Shown: positions 23,135 to 34,385 of the stretch, piece after piece
How the letters are laid out: the number at the start of each line of letters is the position of its first letter
Numbering within the stretch: the first letter of the stretch is position 1
Program-made: the position numbers and the translations under genes
NCBI GenBank assembly: GCA_963930645.1
Contig: OZ005659.1
Coordinates: 162,388,534 to 162,452,533, forward strand
Length of the DNA: 64,000 nucleotides
Origin: Salticus scenicus
Lineage: Eukaryota > Arthropoda > Arachnida > Araneae > Salticidae
Reading direction: 5' to 3'
Notes under the pieces: generated by a model
The model's database searches: none
What the model saw: the letters and a program-made list of their open reading frames with translations, nothing else
Told to the model about the DNA's origin: nothing

Positions 23135-23609
23135 GGCTCTATTCTCGTCTAGCCGTTACGCTGAAACCAGTTGTTGTGAAGCGAGACAACGACGATTTGC
23201 TATTCTCGTTCGAGCTTTTTTACAGTCGTTAAGTTACCGGCAGCTAGGAGGCAGTTGTTCAGCTGAAAGATCGTCGTTTATCACAGTCAAAATGGGCGCG
23301 TCTGTATAATGTTTTTGTTTGCTCAGTTTAAGGGACATTTCACATTTTCCACTATTGAAAACTGGTTGTCAACATCGCTATTCACAACTTTCCCCTCCCA
23401 AAACGGATTACGAATGATCCCATGCAACTGATTGGTTTAAAATGTCACCCTCGAACGCAGAGAGTTTCTTCTTCCACTCAAGATAACAACGGGAGACCAG
23501 AATAGCACTTAGCCGGAAGATGGTTATTACGGTGGGTAGAACAGCAATTACAGACTGTCTTTAACGATTACAAGTGGTGGTTAATAAGCAACTAGACGAG
23601 AATAGAGCC
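23135..23609. mobile_element. Non-autonomous DNA transposon with 5-bp duplication
   Basis: The inverted ends GGCTCTATTCTCGTCTAG are perfect over 18 bp and flanked by CCTGC on both sides (23130-23134, 23610-23614). Length 475 bp and notably less AT-rich than its surroundings. No transposase is recognisable; a 79-codon frame (23070-23309) crosses the left border and is not meaningful. I cannot name the superfamily with confidence; a PIF/Harbinger-related origin is one possibility. Confidence 0.75.
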
Positions 23610-23839
23610 CCTGCATAGTTTTAAAGTATTGTAGCAATAAAACACTTTTACATAAATGCTAACCATTTGAATCTTATATCTGACCTACAACGTAACATTT
23701 TTAAGACAACAAAAAACTGTTTAAAAAGATTACTGAACATTCGTTATATCATTACGATATATATTTCGAAGGTTGAGGTTTAAAAGACTCTGATCTTAGC
23801 CATGACGGCCGAACAGAGATTCAGTTTGAGGAACCAAAC

Positions 23840-24210
23840 GAACCAGCCGGGCAATGCCTGGGCCCGTGATAATAACCTTAAATGAACCTTAAATTTGTTA
23901 GATTTTATATCTTTAACTCGAATTTGTTTAAAATTCTATTTTTAAATAAAAGCATTGCGAAAAAAAAAATAATCAGCTGTAACAAAAAATAATTACCTCG
24001 AACCGAAAATTCCCAAAAATTACCTGGAATCGAACGAACCCGCCCGGCAATGCCCGGGCCCTTGATAATAACCTTAAATGAACCTTAAATTTGTATGGTT
24101 TTATATCTTGAACTAGATTTTCTTTGAATTTCTATTTTTAAATCAAAACATCACAAAATAAATAATCATCTGTAACAAAAAAAAATTACCTCAAACAGAG
24201 CGGAACTCGG
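23840..24210. repeat. Two diverged units of a ~190-bp tandem repeat
   Basis: Both units contain CCGGGCAATGCC(T/C)GGGCCC, then TGATAATAACCTTAAATGAA, then ATTTCTATTTTTAAAT, then CTGTAACAAAAAA and ATTACCTC. The units start near 23845 and 24032. The GC-palindromic CCCGGGCAATGCCCGGGC core is conspicuous in AT-rich DNA. Class unknown. Confidence 0.65.
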
Positions 24211-24359
24211 GTTCGTGACCCAGTGCCTGCGGCACGTACATGCAGGCCGCATATACCATGGAAAAATTCTCAAAAATTAACCTTGAACCGAACAAACCTC
24301 TGACTCGTGTTACCACTGCCTGTGGCAGCGGCACCGTATTGCAGGCATGCTACGCACGC

Positions 24360-24975
24360 GCTGCAAAATCCACTTTCCTCCACCAGGGAACGCAGTATGT
24401 TGTACACGAACATCACCAATCGCCTTGAATTTCCAATACCTTTTAAATAAGGTGTCACATAGTGGTGTCAACTGCAAAATCCTTTAGTTACACTTTACAC
24501 CGCCAGGGGGCGCAGCGTATTCTATACATAAACACCAACGGTCACGAAATATCAAGACCTTTAAAATAAGTTGTAACATGATAGGGTCTACTGCAAAATC
24601 ACTTAGTTCCATTTTTAACGGGGGCGCATTATATTGTATACGAACATCCCCAATCAACATGAAATTTCAAGACCTCTATCAACAATCGCCTTGAATTTCC
24701 AAGACCTTTCACATAAAGTGTCACATGGTGGTGTCAACTGCAAAATCCTTTAGTTGCACTTTCCACCACCAGGGGGCACAGTGTGTTCTGTACGAAGATC
24801 ACCAACCGTCAGGAAATACCAAAATCTTTAAAATAAGGTGCAACATGATATGGTCTACAGCAAAATCACTTAGTTCCATTCCATCACTTAGTTCCACCAC
24901 CAGGGGTCGCACTATGCTGTATACAAACATCCCCAATCGACATGAAATTTCAAGACCTTTAAAATGAGGTTCTAC
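24360..24975. repeat. Tandem array of ~118-bp units with a CTCF-like core
   Basis: About five units of the form ACTGCAAAATC(A/C)(C/T)TTAGTT, then a CCACCAGGGGGCGCA-type core, then ACGAACATC(A/C)CCAATCG, then AAGACCTTTAAAATAAGGT. Two sub-types alternate (GTCACATGGTGGTGTCAACTG versus GTAACATGATATGGTCTA), suggesting a two-unit higher-order repeat of about 240-250 bp. The core appears as CCACCAGGGAACGCA, CCGCCAGGGGGCGCA, CCACCAGGGGGCACA and CCACCAGGGGTCGCA. Confidence 0.75.
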
Positions 24976-24999
24976 ATGTGTGGGTCTAGAACGGATTTC

Positions 25000-25270
25000 C
25001 CTCTCAAACTAAATTCCCCCCTTTCCCCTCCCCTCCAAATCTACTTTTCCCCTTTCCTCCCCCCCTTTAAAATCGAAAATTCCAAATTCGCAGATATTGA
25101 TTTTTTAGTATTCGACTCTAGTCCCCATATGTACAATTTCTTCACCGTGAAGTAATTTGAAGCTTAGTTAAGCTCGTAAACGTGTTTTTAACCCAAAAGG
25201 GTGGGAAACGGTTTCCGACCCGTTTCCCCCGGGGGAGAAACGGTTTCCCCACCGGGGGGGGAAGCCGTTC
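25000..25270. repeat. C-rich tract followed by a G/C palindromic cluster
   Basis: 25000-25070 is a pyrimidine tract with repeated TTCCCC(C)T words. 25195-25265 has repeated GAAACGGTTTC dyads with long G and C runs. No gene. The C-rich part resembles the C-rich portions of the arrays at 40560 and 62325. Confidence 0.5.
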
Positions 25271-25510
25271 GACTTTTTTTTATTTTTCTCTTCTCATAGC
25301 ACATCTACAGATCAAGACCTTTTTTTAGACACCTCAACCAAATTTTTACACCAAGTAGTTCTCTCAATACAGTGGAGACAGACATAAACATGTTTCAAAT
25401 TAATATATAGATTCAATGTTCAAGACATTATTCAAATAGTCACATGTCATAACATGAAGGAATGTAATTTAAGGATACACAGTCTTTTCATGATATATTT
25501 CCTATTTTAA

Positions 25511-25711
25511 CATACCTGGTGACAATTATACTTTATTTCGGATTGCTGTAAGGTTTTGCTTTTTTTCACACCACTTTGCTTGTAGAGAACTTTTCTCCAA
25601 TATGCAATTACGCTGAAATAAGAACAATTGCTACTTAAAAATAGTGGTGTTAAAAAAAGGGTGGATATACTATCAATACTGTGGAATAAATTACCAATAA
25701 TACCAGGTATG
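25511..25711. mobile_element. hAT-like hairpin MITE, family B copy
   Basis: The ends are CATACCTGGTGACAATTAT and its near complement (CATACCTGGTATTATTGGTA). The inner arm is TTTTTTTCACACCACTTTGC with complement AATAGTGGTGTTAAAAAAAG. Length 201 bp. No target duplication survives, and the arms have small gaps, so this is an older copy. Confidence 0.75.
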
Positions 25712-26659
25712 CATTAGGCATCTAAATTACTTCGCTATGATACGAAATAGATATTAATTACTGCACTAGTGCAATAAAGTTGTCAGATTAAAAATACTAA
25801 TATTTTTCTAAAGAATAACTTTTTACTTTTATGGTAAATAATAAACTTACACGCTTGAAAACTATATTATTAGTATTTAAAAACAAAATTTCGATATTAT
25901 ACCGGAACCTCTTAAATAAAATCTAATATTATAAGTACCCAATGATTAAATGTGTTTCTCTGTCAAGTGGCATTCTTTTATCAAAATGAGAAAGCTATCT
26001 TTTTTAAAGGAAATGCCTCACACACTTTGTTAGTTAGTTATTCATGAATCTAAAACCGAAAATAGCATAAGCTTGGCATATATCCAACTTTACAAAACAA
26101 AAACCTCCACAATTAACTTATTTATGCCCTATTTACGTTAAGACATTTATAAAATTCAGCATAATTACCTTATACATAATTTTTACAATGCTAACTACAC
26201 CTAATATTTCTTGGAAAGAAAATCCTGGCGTTAATGTATACTTCAGTGCAAAAAGTTATATTTGAAAAAATGATTAAATCAAAAGCAGAATTTCTACTGC
26301 TTTTTTCCTACCTTCTATATAGAAAAACACATAAGACTATAAAAATGAAAATTATTTATGCAAGTTTTATTCGCTAAAGGTGTTTTTTTTTTTTTTTTTT
26401 TTTTTTTTAAGAAAATGCAATAAAAACAGTGGGTTTAAAATATTTTTTTCATTTTATTAATTACATATTTTCGTAAATGTATAAATTTTACATAAAAGAA
26501 TGACTTAATGTAAAATGTAATTCTAAAAAAGAAATAATTATTATATTATTATTAAAATTTACGGTAGTGCTTTATCTGTTAAACAAATATGCACGTTGTC
26601 GCAAAATTTGGTTCTTTAATGCCATCTAAATTTTCATGCACTCATACTAACTATTTCCG

Positions 26660-27250
26660 ATCATCAGATTTTGCTCGTTTCGCTGGATATTATATTTAAA
26701 TGTATTCTCAAAATCCCTTATCATTATCAATAAAATCTCAAAATCTCAAAATAAATAAAAATTAAAAAATTACTTAAATCAGTCGAAACCTAAGTTAAAG
26801 TTACTGTTGAATTTGGTAGAAGTTTTGCCGCTCGAAATGTGAGTTGTCCTAGTCTCCACTGTCATCGGCAGCTACTTACCAAGATTTTACTTCCCCTTCT
26901 CTACCGGAAAAGTTTGAAGTTTTGCAAAGTCCCACCAAAGAGCAAATTTAGTAAACTTAATCAACAATCTGACACCAAAATTTGCTATTCTAAGATAATT
27001 TGAACCAAATGTGAAAACGAACTTTTTGCTCCACCTGCTACCAAAAAGGGAGACTGTTTTCGCAAAATCCCTTAAAAGAGCGTGTTCCCTGCACTAGCTA
27101 ACCGACACAGGAAAAATCGCTTTTCTGAGATAATTTAGAGCTGAATTGTGCTGAAAACGTGTTTTCAAAGTTGGAAGTCCTGCCACAAAGGAGGAAAAAG
27201 GGGGAGATTTTTGCAAAATCCCGCCACAATTAATATTTCATGCAAATAGT
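26660..27250 (-). repeat. Decayed relative of the 46.5-47.8 kb Helitron-like repeat
   Basis: It starts with TTTTGCTCGTTTCGCTGGATATTATATT-like sequence matching the end at 46510, but the terminal CTAG is lost. It continues with the (A)AATCTAAGTTAAAGTT segment and two array units marked by CT(A/G)AGATAATTT at about 26992 and 27125. It is shorter and more diverged than the 46.7 kb array. Confidence 0.6.
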
Positions 27251-27639
27251 CAACCCACACCCTTAATTCGAGTATGCTGCTTCTAAAGACTCTCCAGGAC
27301 AAATCTTCCACAAAGAAAGTGGCTCTTGAATATGCCCATTCGTAAATCTATACACCCCAAAATTGAAAATAGCAAAATATCAAAAAACTGAATTTTGGAA
27401 ATGCATCCCAGAAAACGCAAAGTCATTTTCAACTTCTATGTGTAATTTTTTGTAGTTTTTACTTGAAAATCTTAAATTTGCTAATTCTACCACACCTAAA
27501 CCCAAAATAATTCCCATTACCCCCTTAAAACAGAAAATTCGAAAATAAACAAATTTGTTTTCGTCTACAACAAATTTGTTCCGTGTTTGTTCCCAGTGAA
27601 ATCGCGTTTCTTGCCCCACCTTTTTTGTGGACGGAACTT

Positions 27640-28660
27640 ATAAAAATTCTAGAAAAATTGGTTTTTAGATAGTTGTGCTAGTTAAATTTTAAAGAAGAAA
27701 TCTTATGTAAATATGTTTTTTTTTTTTTTGTGTGTGTGTGTGATACGAAATGTTGGGTGATATCACGTTTTGCGCATATAAATTCCTGTTCTCGCCCTCC
27801 ACACTCTTGGGGCGCCGTATTTCTAATATTTCAGAAATATAGTTTTTTACATATTTGTGTAACTATATTTTAAAGCGAAAATATCACGTATATCTTTTGT
27901 TGTTGTTGTTGTTTATTTGAGATATAAAAAGTTATGTAAAACTGCGTTTTGTATCATCCCCTGTTGACGGGGGGGGGGGGGAAGATTTCAAAAATCAGAA
28001 TGTTTTTAGGTATTTGTGTTAGCTGTACTTTAAAGCAAACATTTTACGGAAATCCATTTTCCTTTAAGATATAAGTTTCTCTGGAAATCACATTCTGCCT
28101 CCGTAACCCATTTAGGGAGTCAAATTTTATGAAATCACTTACTAGTAGATGTCTATGTTACAGAAGCAAAAATTCAGCAAGTTTCATGTTTTTAGGTGCA
28201 GTGATATCTATGATGAATGAATCATTCACTCACTAAGGACAAACGATTATATATATAGATGAAGGGTATGTGATAGTACGTTTTGTACACGCCTCGCTTT
28301 GGTGTTCGCATATCTTAAACAAAAATTAGTTATAAGTTGTTTTTTTTTTTGTGTGTGTGTGTGTGTGCGTGTGTATGTATGTTTTTTGTTGTTTGAGATA
28401 TGAAGTGTTATATTTTCGTTTTGCGCATTTTAAATCTCATTTTGCCCACCGCTATCCCTTTTTGAACCGAATTTTAAAATTCCAGAAATAAGATTTTAGA
28501 TAATTGTGTTAACTATATTTTAAGGGAATATATATGTATATATCCTTCTTTTTTTTTTTTTTTTTTTGAGGTATATATTTTTTTTTAATGTGGAATGACA
28601 TTTTGACATATAAAATCACGTTTTGTATCTTCCTCGCCTTTGGGTCGTCACTGTTTTTTT
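27640..28660. repeat. Degenerate tandem repeat, unit ~170 bp
   Basis: Units carry AACTATATTTTAAAGCGAAAAT-type sequence (near 27682, 27862, 28020 and 28509), then TTTGAGATATAAA, then ACGTTTTGCGCAT and a C-rich spot. A stretch at 28195-28262 (CACTCACTAAGGACAAACGA followed by TATATATATAGATGA) interrupts it and resembles the mirrored start of a Helitron-like element. Poly-T and (GT)n tracts are embedded. No gene. Confidence 0.55.
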
Positions 28661-29045
28661 TTCTTTTTACTGTGTAGCATTTATGTTGAGGTGTGATGCC
28701 ACTGGCGATGATTTCTATACATACGATATATATTATTATTTTCAATACATTTAAAAGTATCTGGGATTCATCTGGACTCATGGTCTCAGTGATATGATTA
28801 TGAATGAAAAAAGTTCTCTGCGCTTCTATTTTCGGCACGGTAACTGAACTTCTCATTGAGTTGACACGCTCTCTCTTCGTAAATCCGATCTAAAAAGCAT
28901 GCACAAATCCTTTGATGTCTATCTCTCTCTCTCACATAAAACCTATTAGCATATATACCAATCTCTCCTTTAAAATGTAATGTTAAAAACTAATTTTGTT
29001 AATAATTTGTTTCTTCAGTTTGTAAATTACTTTTAAGTTGATTAA

Positions 29046-29281
29046 CCCTCGCTTTCCCGAAATCAGGACGTTACTGCAGAAAAATTGCTTTCAGGTGCCG
29101 CTTAGATCGTTTGGCGAAAATCACCAGCACCACGCCTTTCTGAATCGTTTAGAAGTTGCAACATTTCATTGAATACATTTGCTATCTCTGGCGAATTAGT
29201 GCACTTTTTGAATGAGGCGAGCTTACCTAATTTTCGACTTCAAAATGGGGTCAAAATGACCCTATCATGGGAAAGCGAGTT
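29046..29281. mobile_element. TTAA-flanked MITE, piggyBac-like
   Basis: TTAA lies at 29042-29045 and 29282-29285. The ends are CCCTCGCTTTCCCGAAA on the left and, as complement, AACTCGCTTTCCCATGA on the right, sharing CTCGCTTTCCC. Length 236 bp. It is more GC-balanced than its flanks. No transposase coding is seen. Confidence 0.7.
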
Positions 29282-29549
29282 TTAAAGAATGTCAACACCC
29301 CCCAAAAGAACTTTTGGGGAGAAGCTTTTTTTATGAGTACTTTTAGAAATAAAATATTTTTAAAAGCTAACAGTGGGTATGGCCACTGTGCTATTACTAG
29401 GAATTTCAAAAGCACAAATATTAGGAAAATAAAAGTAAGAAAATGCATAAGCGATACAGTTGAATTGCTTGAGACAGCTATATAAAACCTGGTTATACTT
29501 GCCACACATGCGAAATTCCGGTGGTAAGTGTCCACGGGTAAAGAAAAAA

Positions 29550-29780
29550 CAAACTTAAAAACTAGAACAAATGTTAAGCTATATTCAAAATATACAAACC
29601 TAACCAAAAAACTGAAAATTTAGAACAAATGTTACGCTATATTCAAAGTATACAAACCTAAAAAACCCTGAAAATTTAGAACAAATGTTCAGTTATATTA
29701 AAATTCTACATGCCTAATCAGCAAACCTAAAATCTAGAACACATGTTAAGTAATATTCAAAATTGACATACCTCAACAAA
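29550..29780. repeat. Tandem repeat, ~57 bp x 4
   Basis: The unit is AGAAC(A)AAATGTTAAG, then TATATTCAAAATATACAAAC, then CTAACC. The AGAAC anchor sits at 29564, 29622, 29678 and 29736, giving periods of 58, 56 and 58. Divergence between units is modest. Confidence 0.8.
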
Positions 29781-29789
29781 AAGTGTGAT

Positions 29790-31755
29790 ATTTATTTCAC
29801 AAGTTCATAACTGCAAAGCTCTGACTATTGAGAGGGACTATTGCGATGGAGAAGAATTGATATATGCAATTTTTATAACTGCTAAAGTTATAACTGTTTC
29901 ATATTTGGTTTCCAAAAAAAGGTTCACTTAAACAGAGAGTCCAAAGTTTATTTATCAGTTGCGTTATATTCTGATGTGACAGTTACACTGTGGTCATATT
30001 TTCACCACATTTCTTATATATTTATTTCAATTTACTTAACAAAGCTCAAATTTATTATTTTGAAAAAAAATTACTTTCACGATGTTAATCAAATCTAAAT
30101 TCACTTAGATAAAGTACATTGCATGAAGAATAAATTACAGAATGGTTTTAACAAAATTATTATTATTATTATTATTTAAGTGATTATATATCACATAAAA
30201 ATATATCTTTTAGCAGCATTCTATTACTACACAATGGCAATGATTTTGTTTAGATTATTTTCTTTTATAAAGATTCGACTTAAAAATGAAAGGAAATTAA
30301 AAATAGAGAGAAAAGTTAATTTTTTTCTACAAACATTTTTACATTCTAAAAGAATTAAAAAAATCTGCTTAAAAATATTTCACATTTATTTTTATAAAAG
30401 ACAAATCGATTCTTTCCAGCCAGTCGGAATAGTAGAATAATTTCTAATAAGATTTTGTTTTAATAAACACTATAAAATGCAATAACTCGCAACATTTTTT
30501 TCAGGTGTAAAGAAAACACTCATAGCAGGAAACTGTAATTGACCTTTCAATGGTCTCTTCTCGGCGACCTGTGAACCTGTCAACCGATACTCGGAATCTC
30601 ACTAAGAACGATGAATCTCCTCGAGAGTTAATCTGAAATGTCCCATCGGGAATTGCTGAATCCCTTGATTGGAACCTGACGTATTTAGAAACTGATTTAA
30701 TGAAAATCCGATGGAAAGAGTTGATTTCTATTGAATATTAAAGTGATTTGTCATCGATTCGATTGCTTTTTTCGGTGAAATATTCCTCATGGAAAGCTGA
30801 TCTTATTTACTCCTCTGAACTATATGTCTTTTTAAATGCTCGAGCAAATTTTGAGGAATCGATGAAAGACCGAACAAAATACAATCTTTCAATGCTAATA
30901 GGGATGACCCTTCGTCAGACAAACAAAGACGCTCGCCTAATAAAACGTCGTGTTTTCTTTAAACCCGAAACAATTGTTGCAAGTGCTTGTATTTTAAAGT
31001 GTTTGTCCAAAAATTTATACTTATTGCATTCAAGCACCAGTTCTGTTCCTCCTCCCTTTTTATTTATTTATTTTTTTTTTAATTTATTGCAACTTTTTAA
31101 CTGTATGAAGGACAGAATTACATAATAATTTTGGTTGAGAACTTGATATGGATTATGCATATATCGAATTTCATGCTAACCTGTTTATAACTATGTATTT
31201 TATGTGAGTTTTTAATATGAGCGCAATTTTAAAAGGAGGCATTCAATGAATTTGATAAATAAATTTGGTTGAAACCTTAATATGCGATGTATAAATGTGG
31301 AATTTCAAGTAAATTGATATATAATTACACTATGTCTAAGAATTTAAAAAATTCAAGTTGACTTTCATTTTGAAAGAAGATGATGAATCTACTTGATTAG
31401 CAAACCTAACCAAAATAAATCTAAGGAAAGTCTACTGATCAAATTTTAATCATATTGATATAGTATTTCAGATTTTATTTTGATGAAAATGTTTACGTGG
31501 CCGCTGTTATGTAACAAAATAACATATGAAGTTCTGCAATGAACCACGAAATTTCTTAGTCAAGTCCAGATTTGACTGGAATTACTTTAGTTTTTCAAGA
31601 AGTTATTGAGATAAATAAATAAATATATAAAGAAATGGCTACTTAATTTTATAGAAAAATGATCTAGAATTCTAATAAGGGTTTTAAGAGCACTTTAAAG
31701 CAAAGAAAATTAGAATTTATAAGGATGATATCAAACTATTTTTATGAGAGACACA
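29790..31755. other. Unassigned; includes a more complex 500-bp pocket
   Basis: Mostly AT-rich. 30500-31020 has more balanced composition and follows a pyrimidine tract ending in TTTTTTTCAG at 30496-30505, a plausible splice acceptor. The longest frame there (30748-31125, 125 codons) has no ATG start and no motif I recognise, and its tail is poly-T derived. I treat it as possible exon or unique non-coding sequence, unresolved. Confidence 0.4.
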
Positions 31756-31761
31756 ATTTAT

Positions 31762-31926
31762 ACATTTATTAATATCACACAATCAACAGATTGGGAAGAA
31801 AATCATATTTTTTTATTGAAAATTTAATTTTCTAACTGAGTGAAAATAATGCCTGGACCGGCAGTCGAACCCCGGAACTTTGACTTACAAGGTCAAGGCT
31901 CTACTAATTGAGTTATCCAGGATGAC
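31762..31926 (-). mobile_element. tRNA-Thr-like SINE
   Basis: The tRNA-like head is at 31926-31851 on the minus strand. A 5-bp anticodon stem TTGAC/GTCAA encloses loop CTTGTAA (anticodon TGT). The acceptor bases CCTGGAT/GTCCAGG pair six of seven, and the B box is GGGTTCGACTG. The D arm is short and the T stem imperfect. It is followed by a body (ATTATTTTCACTCAGTTAGA...) that recurs at 32049-32243, so it is a SINE and not a stand-alone tRNA gene. Confidence 0.7.
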
Positions 31927-32048
31927 AACCGGTGGGCATTACTCACTCAGACAACTTTTAGGCAGAGCAACTGGTCTATCATGTAGATAGCTCAACAGAA
32001 TAAGCACAGGTAATGGAAAACACCATTAAACAATGGGAGGAATAAATA

Positions 32049-32243
32049 CATTTATTAATATCACACAATCAACAGATTGGGAAGAAAATCATATTTTTTA
32101 TTGAAAATTTATTTTTCCAACTGAGTGAAAATAATGCCTGGACCGGGAGTCAAACCCCGGAACTTTGACTTACAAAGTCAAGGAATTGGTTCGACTCCCA
32201 GTCCAGGTATTATTTTCACTCAGTTGGAAAAATAAATTTTCAG
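32049..32243. repeat. Second SINE copy fused to an inverted third piece
   Basis: 32049-32180 repeats 31762-31890 in the same orientation, with long near-identical stretches including the TTAATATCACACAATCAACA flank. At about 32181 it switches abruptly to an inverted piece of the same SINE (B box GGTTCGACTCCC, then TATTATTTTCACTCAGTTGG). The pair 32100-32180 / 32185-32243 forms a hairpin. Duplication of the flank shows a local duplication, not an independent insertion. Confidence 0.75.
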
Positions 32244-32249
32244 GACACA

Positions 32250-32985
32250 ATTTAGTTTCTAGATATCAATCACAGAAATTTTTTCAGTGTATTTTAAAAC
32301 AAGAAGGCGAATGTTGGTAATAAATATACTTATTTCAAACCCAAATAAAGACTATCTATTTATCTAATTCCATAAAATCTAAATCTCTTGGAAACAAAAT
32401 ATTGGTTCCCAATGCCCAACAGATATGTTCAAGATACGTCTAATGTAAATTAGCTTTCAATCGAATTTTTCCAGTATCTTGAAGATTATCGTAATGACAA
32501 ATTTTCTAGCAGCTGTCTGATTTCCAGTGGCCAGCATTTTGAAACAATAGGGACATCAAGGTAATAATTAAAACTGATTAACACCCTGATAGTATAGTAC
32601 ACCTAAGAGTATAGTAGCTTTTAGGAAATATTTACTAAAGCATGTTTCTTTTGATTTAAGATCGAAATTTACGACACGTCGAAATTTGATACATGTTGAA
32701 ATTTGCTAAGTTGTGACACGAACGCATCAAATGTATGTCTGCAATGATTCAATTGTATAACTTGGTTTTAAATCAATTCAGTAGATCGGAAATGATCATA
32801 ATTACTATCAGCATATATAGTTACGCTCATCATTGACTGACTGACCCTGTCACGCTTAAAAGGGCTAATAAATTTCCTAGGACTCTGTCTGTGTGTATGC
32901 GCAAGTTGCCACCTAATTTTCATGCTTTAGGTAATTAAAAAAATCTAATTATCCGATCGATAATCTGTTTAATGCGATGGATTTG
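32250..32985. other. Unassigned AT-rich DNA
   Basis: I see no gene. 32820-32860 has a TGACTGACTGACC run that is a common motif in dispersed invertebrate repeats, but I could not define an element. Confidence 0.45.
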
Positions 32986-32989
32986 GAAA

Positions 32990-33220
32990 TATTGTCCCAT
33001 TGCATTTGGTACCTTATTTGTAATGAATTTTTGCTTAGATTTTGTAAACTTAATAAATATGAAAATAGGCATAGCAATAAAAATACATTTAAATTTTTAA
33101 TTGTTGGCATTTTTTTTTTTTTTTCAGCATAAAAAATATGCTTTCTCGAGAAAAAAAAAATGTATAAAATATTAATTTTGCACATGCATATGAAAAAAGT
33201 GACCATATTTCAACGGGCGC
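32990..33220 (+). repeat. Dispersed repeat, partner at 44165-44465
   Basis: Shared landmarks in the same order are TTTGGTACCTTATTTGTAA, AAATATGAAAATA, ACATTTAAATTT, ATTGTTG(G/C), a poly-T, then AAAATATTAA(T/A)TTTGC and CATGCATAT. Parts (TTGTTGCCAAAA, TTTTCACGCGAA) also occur inside the Helitrons at 53912 and 57221, so these are probably Helitron fragments. Confidence 0.6.
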
Positions 33221-33224
33221 CGTA

Positions 33225-34385
33225 GTCTTCTTACAGCTAACTAGTCTATTTATAGATAGAGAGAAATAAACACATAAAGCGATAAACTACGTGCTTACAA
33301 TAAAGCACAAAAAATTGAAAAATTAAAAACTTTTTAAAACTGATTTTATAAAACTGATTTTTTTAAATGTAATATTTTTGTTATTATTATCATGCTTTCT
33401 CTGTTTAACGAGTAATACGTTAAAGTTAAAATTCACATTGATTGAATAAAAAAGAAAGTTCCTAATAAACCTTATACATGCTTAAATTGTGTAAAGACGT
33501 ACTAATTGCGATAAAACCTAGAATTAATCTATTACGTAACTTAGAGAAAATGTAACAGAAATATGCTAGCATATATATTTCTTTAAACAGAAAAAAAGTA
33601 GTAACGGAAATAAATATTTTAGACTTATTTTGATATATAATATACATTAAATTGAAATATAAGTAACAATAAAGATATATAACTGAAAAGATAAATATTT
33701 ATTTATTCTTCAGTAATAATAATAATTAAATTATATAATTCTATAAAAAATATATAGGAATCTATAAAGTTAAATTTAATTCATTTTCTATTGTTTCACT
33801 TACCTGAAGTATATACGAGAGTCATTTTTTTTCTTTTCTTCTTTTCCTTTAACAATTTTTTTTTTTTTTTTTAAATTAAATAATATTTTTTCGATAAAAA
33901 GAAATGTTAATTTGGACATTAATCCGAAGCATTAATTGAAAAGTACTTTTGGAAAAGCTACCTTGATAATAGCTGCAAAAGAATTTAGATCATTGCACGA
34001 GAAACTTAAAAATATATCATTTTTAACAATTACGTATATAAATATGGTTTTAATTATTTTCTTATTTTATTAAGTAATATTTGCGTATAATGACTTAGGG
34101 TGTTTCGACTTTGCATAATGTAGCTTTATATATAAAAAGTTTAAATTGTTATTTTTAAATTTGATATAATTTTTAAATCAATAACGTATCGTAATTTCTT
34201 TAAGGAAATTTTTATTTTGAATTAAATTGAGACAATTGCATACAATAAAAACATTTGAAATATTAATATATGTTATATGTATTACTTGGCTAGCTTATAT
34301 ATTTGTATTATTTTATGTTATGTATCGTAAGTCATATATTTATATATTTTAAATGATTTTAGATTATATAGTTGTTTCAATTTTA
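33225..34385. other. Unassigned AT-rich DNA
   Basis: I see nothing beyond A/T tracts. Confidence 0.6.

Noticed and set aside
28195..28262. 5' end of a minus-strand Helitron spanning to 26660
   Set aside because: The motif is suggestive, but the same tandem units continue on both sides of it, so a single clean element from 28260 to 26660 is not supported.
29251..29607. 118-codon minus-strand frame
   Set aside because: It is AT-rich and hydrophobic, overlaps the end of a TTAA MITE and the ~57-bp tandem repeat, with no recognised domain.
30748..31125. 125-codon plus-strand frame
   Set aside because: It starts at a TTG, not an ATG, has no recognised motif and ends in poly-T-derived residues. 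Kept only as part of an unresolved low-repeat pocket.
31851..31926. Functional tRNA-Thr (TGT) gene on the minus strand
   Set aside because: The anticodon arm is good, but the D arm is short, the T stem has mismatches, and the sequence continues into a repeated SINE body.
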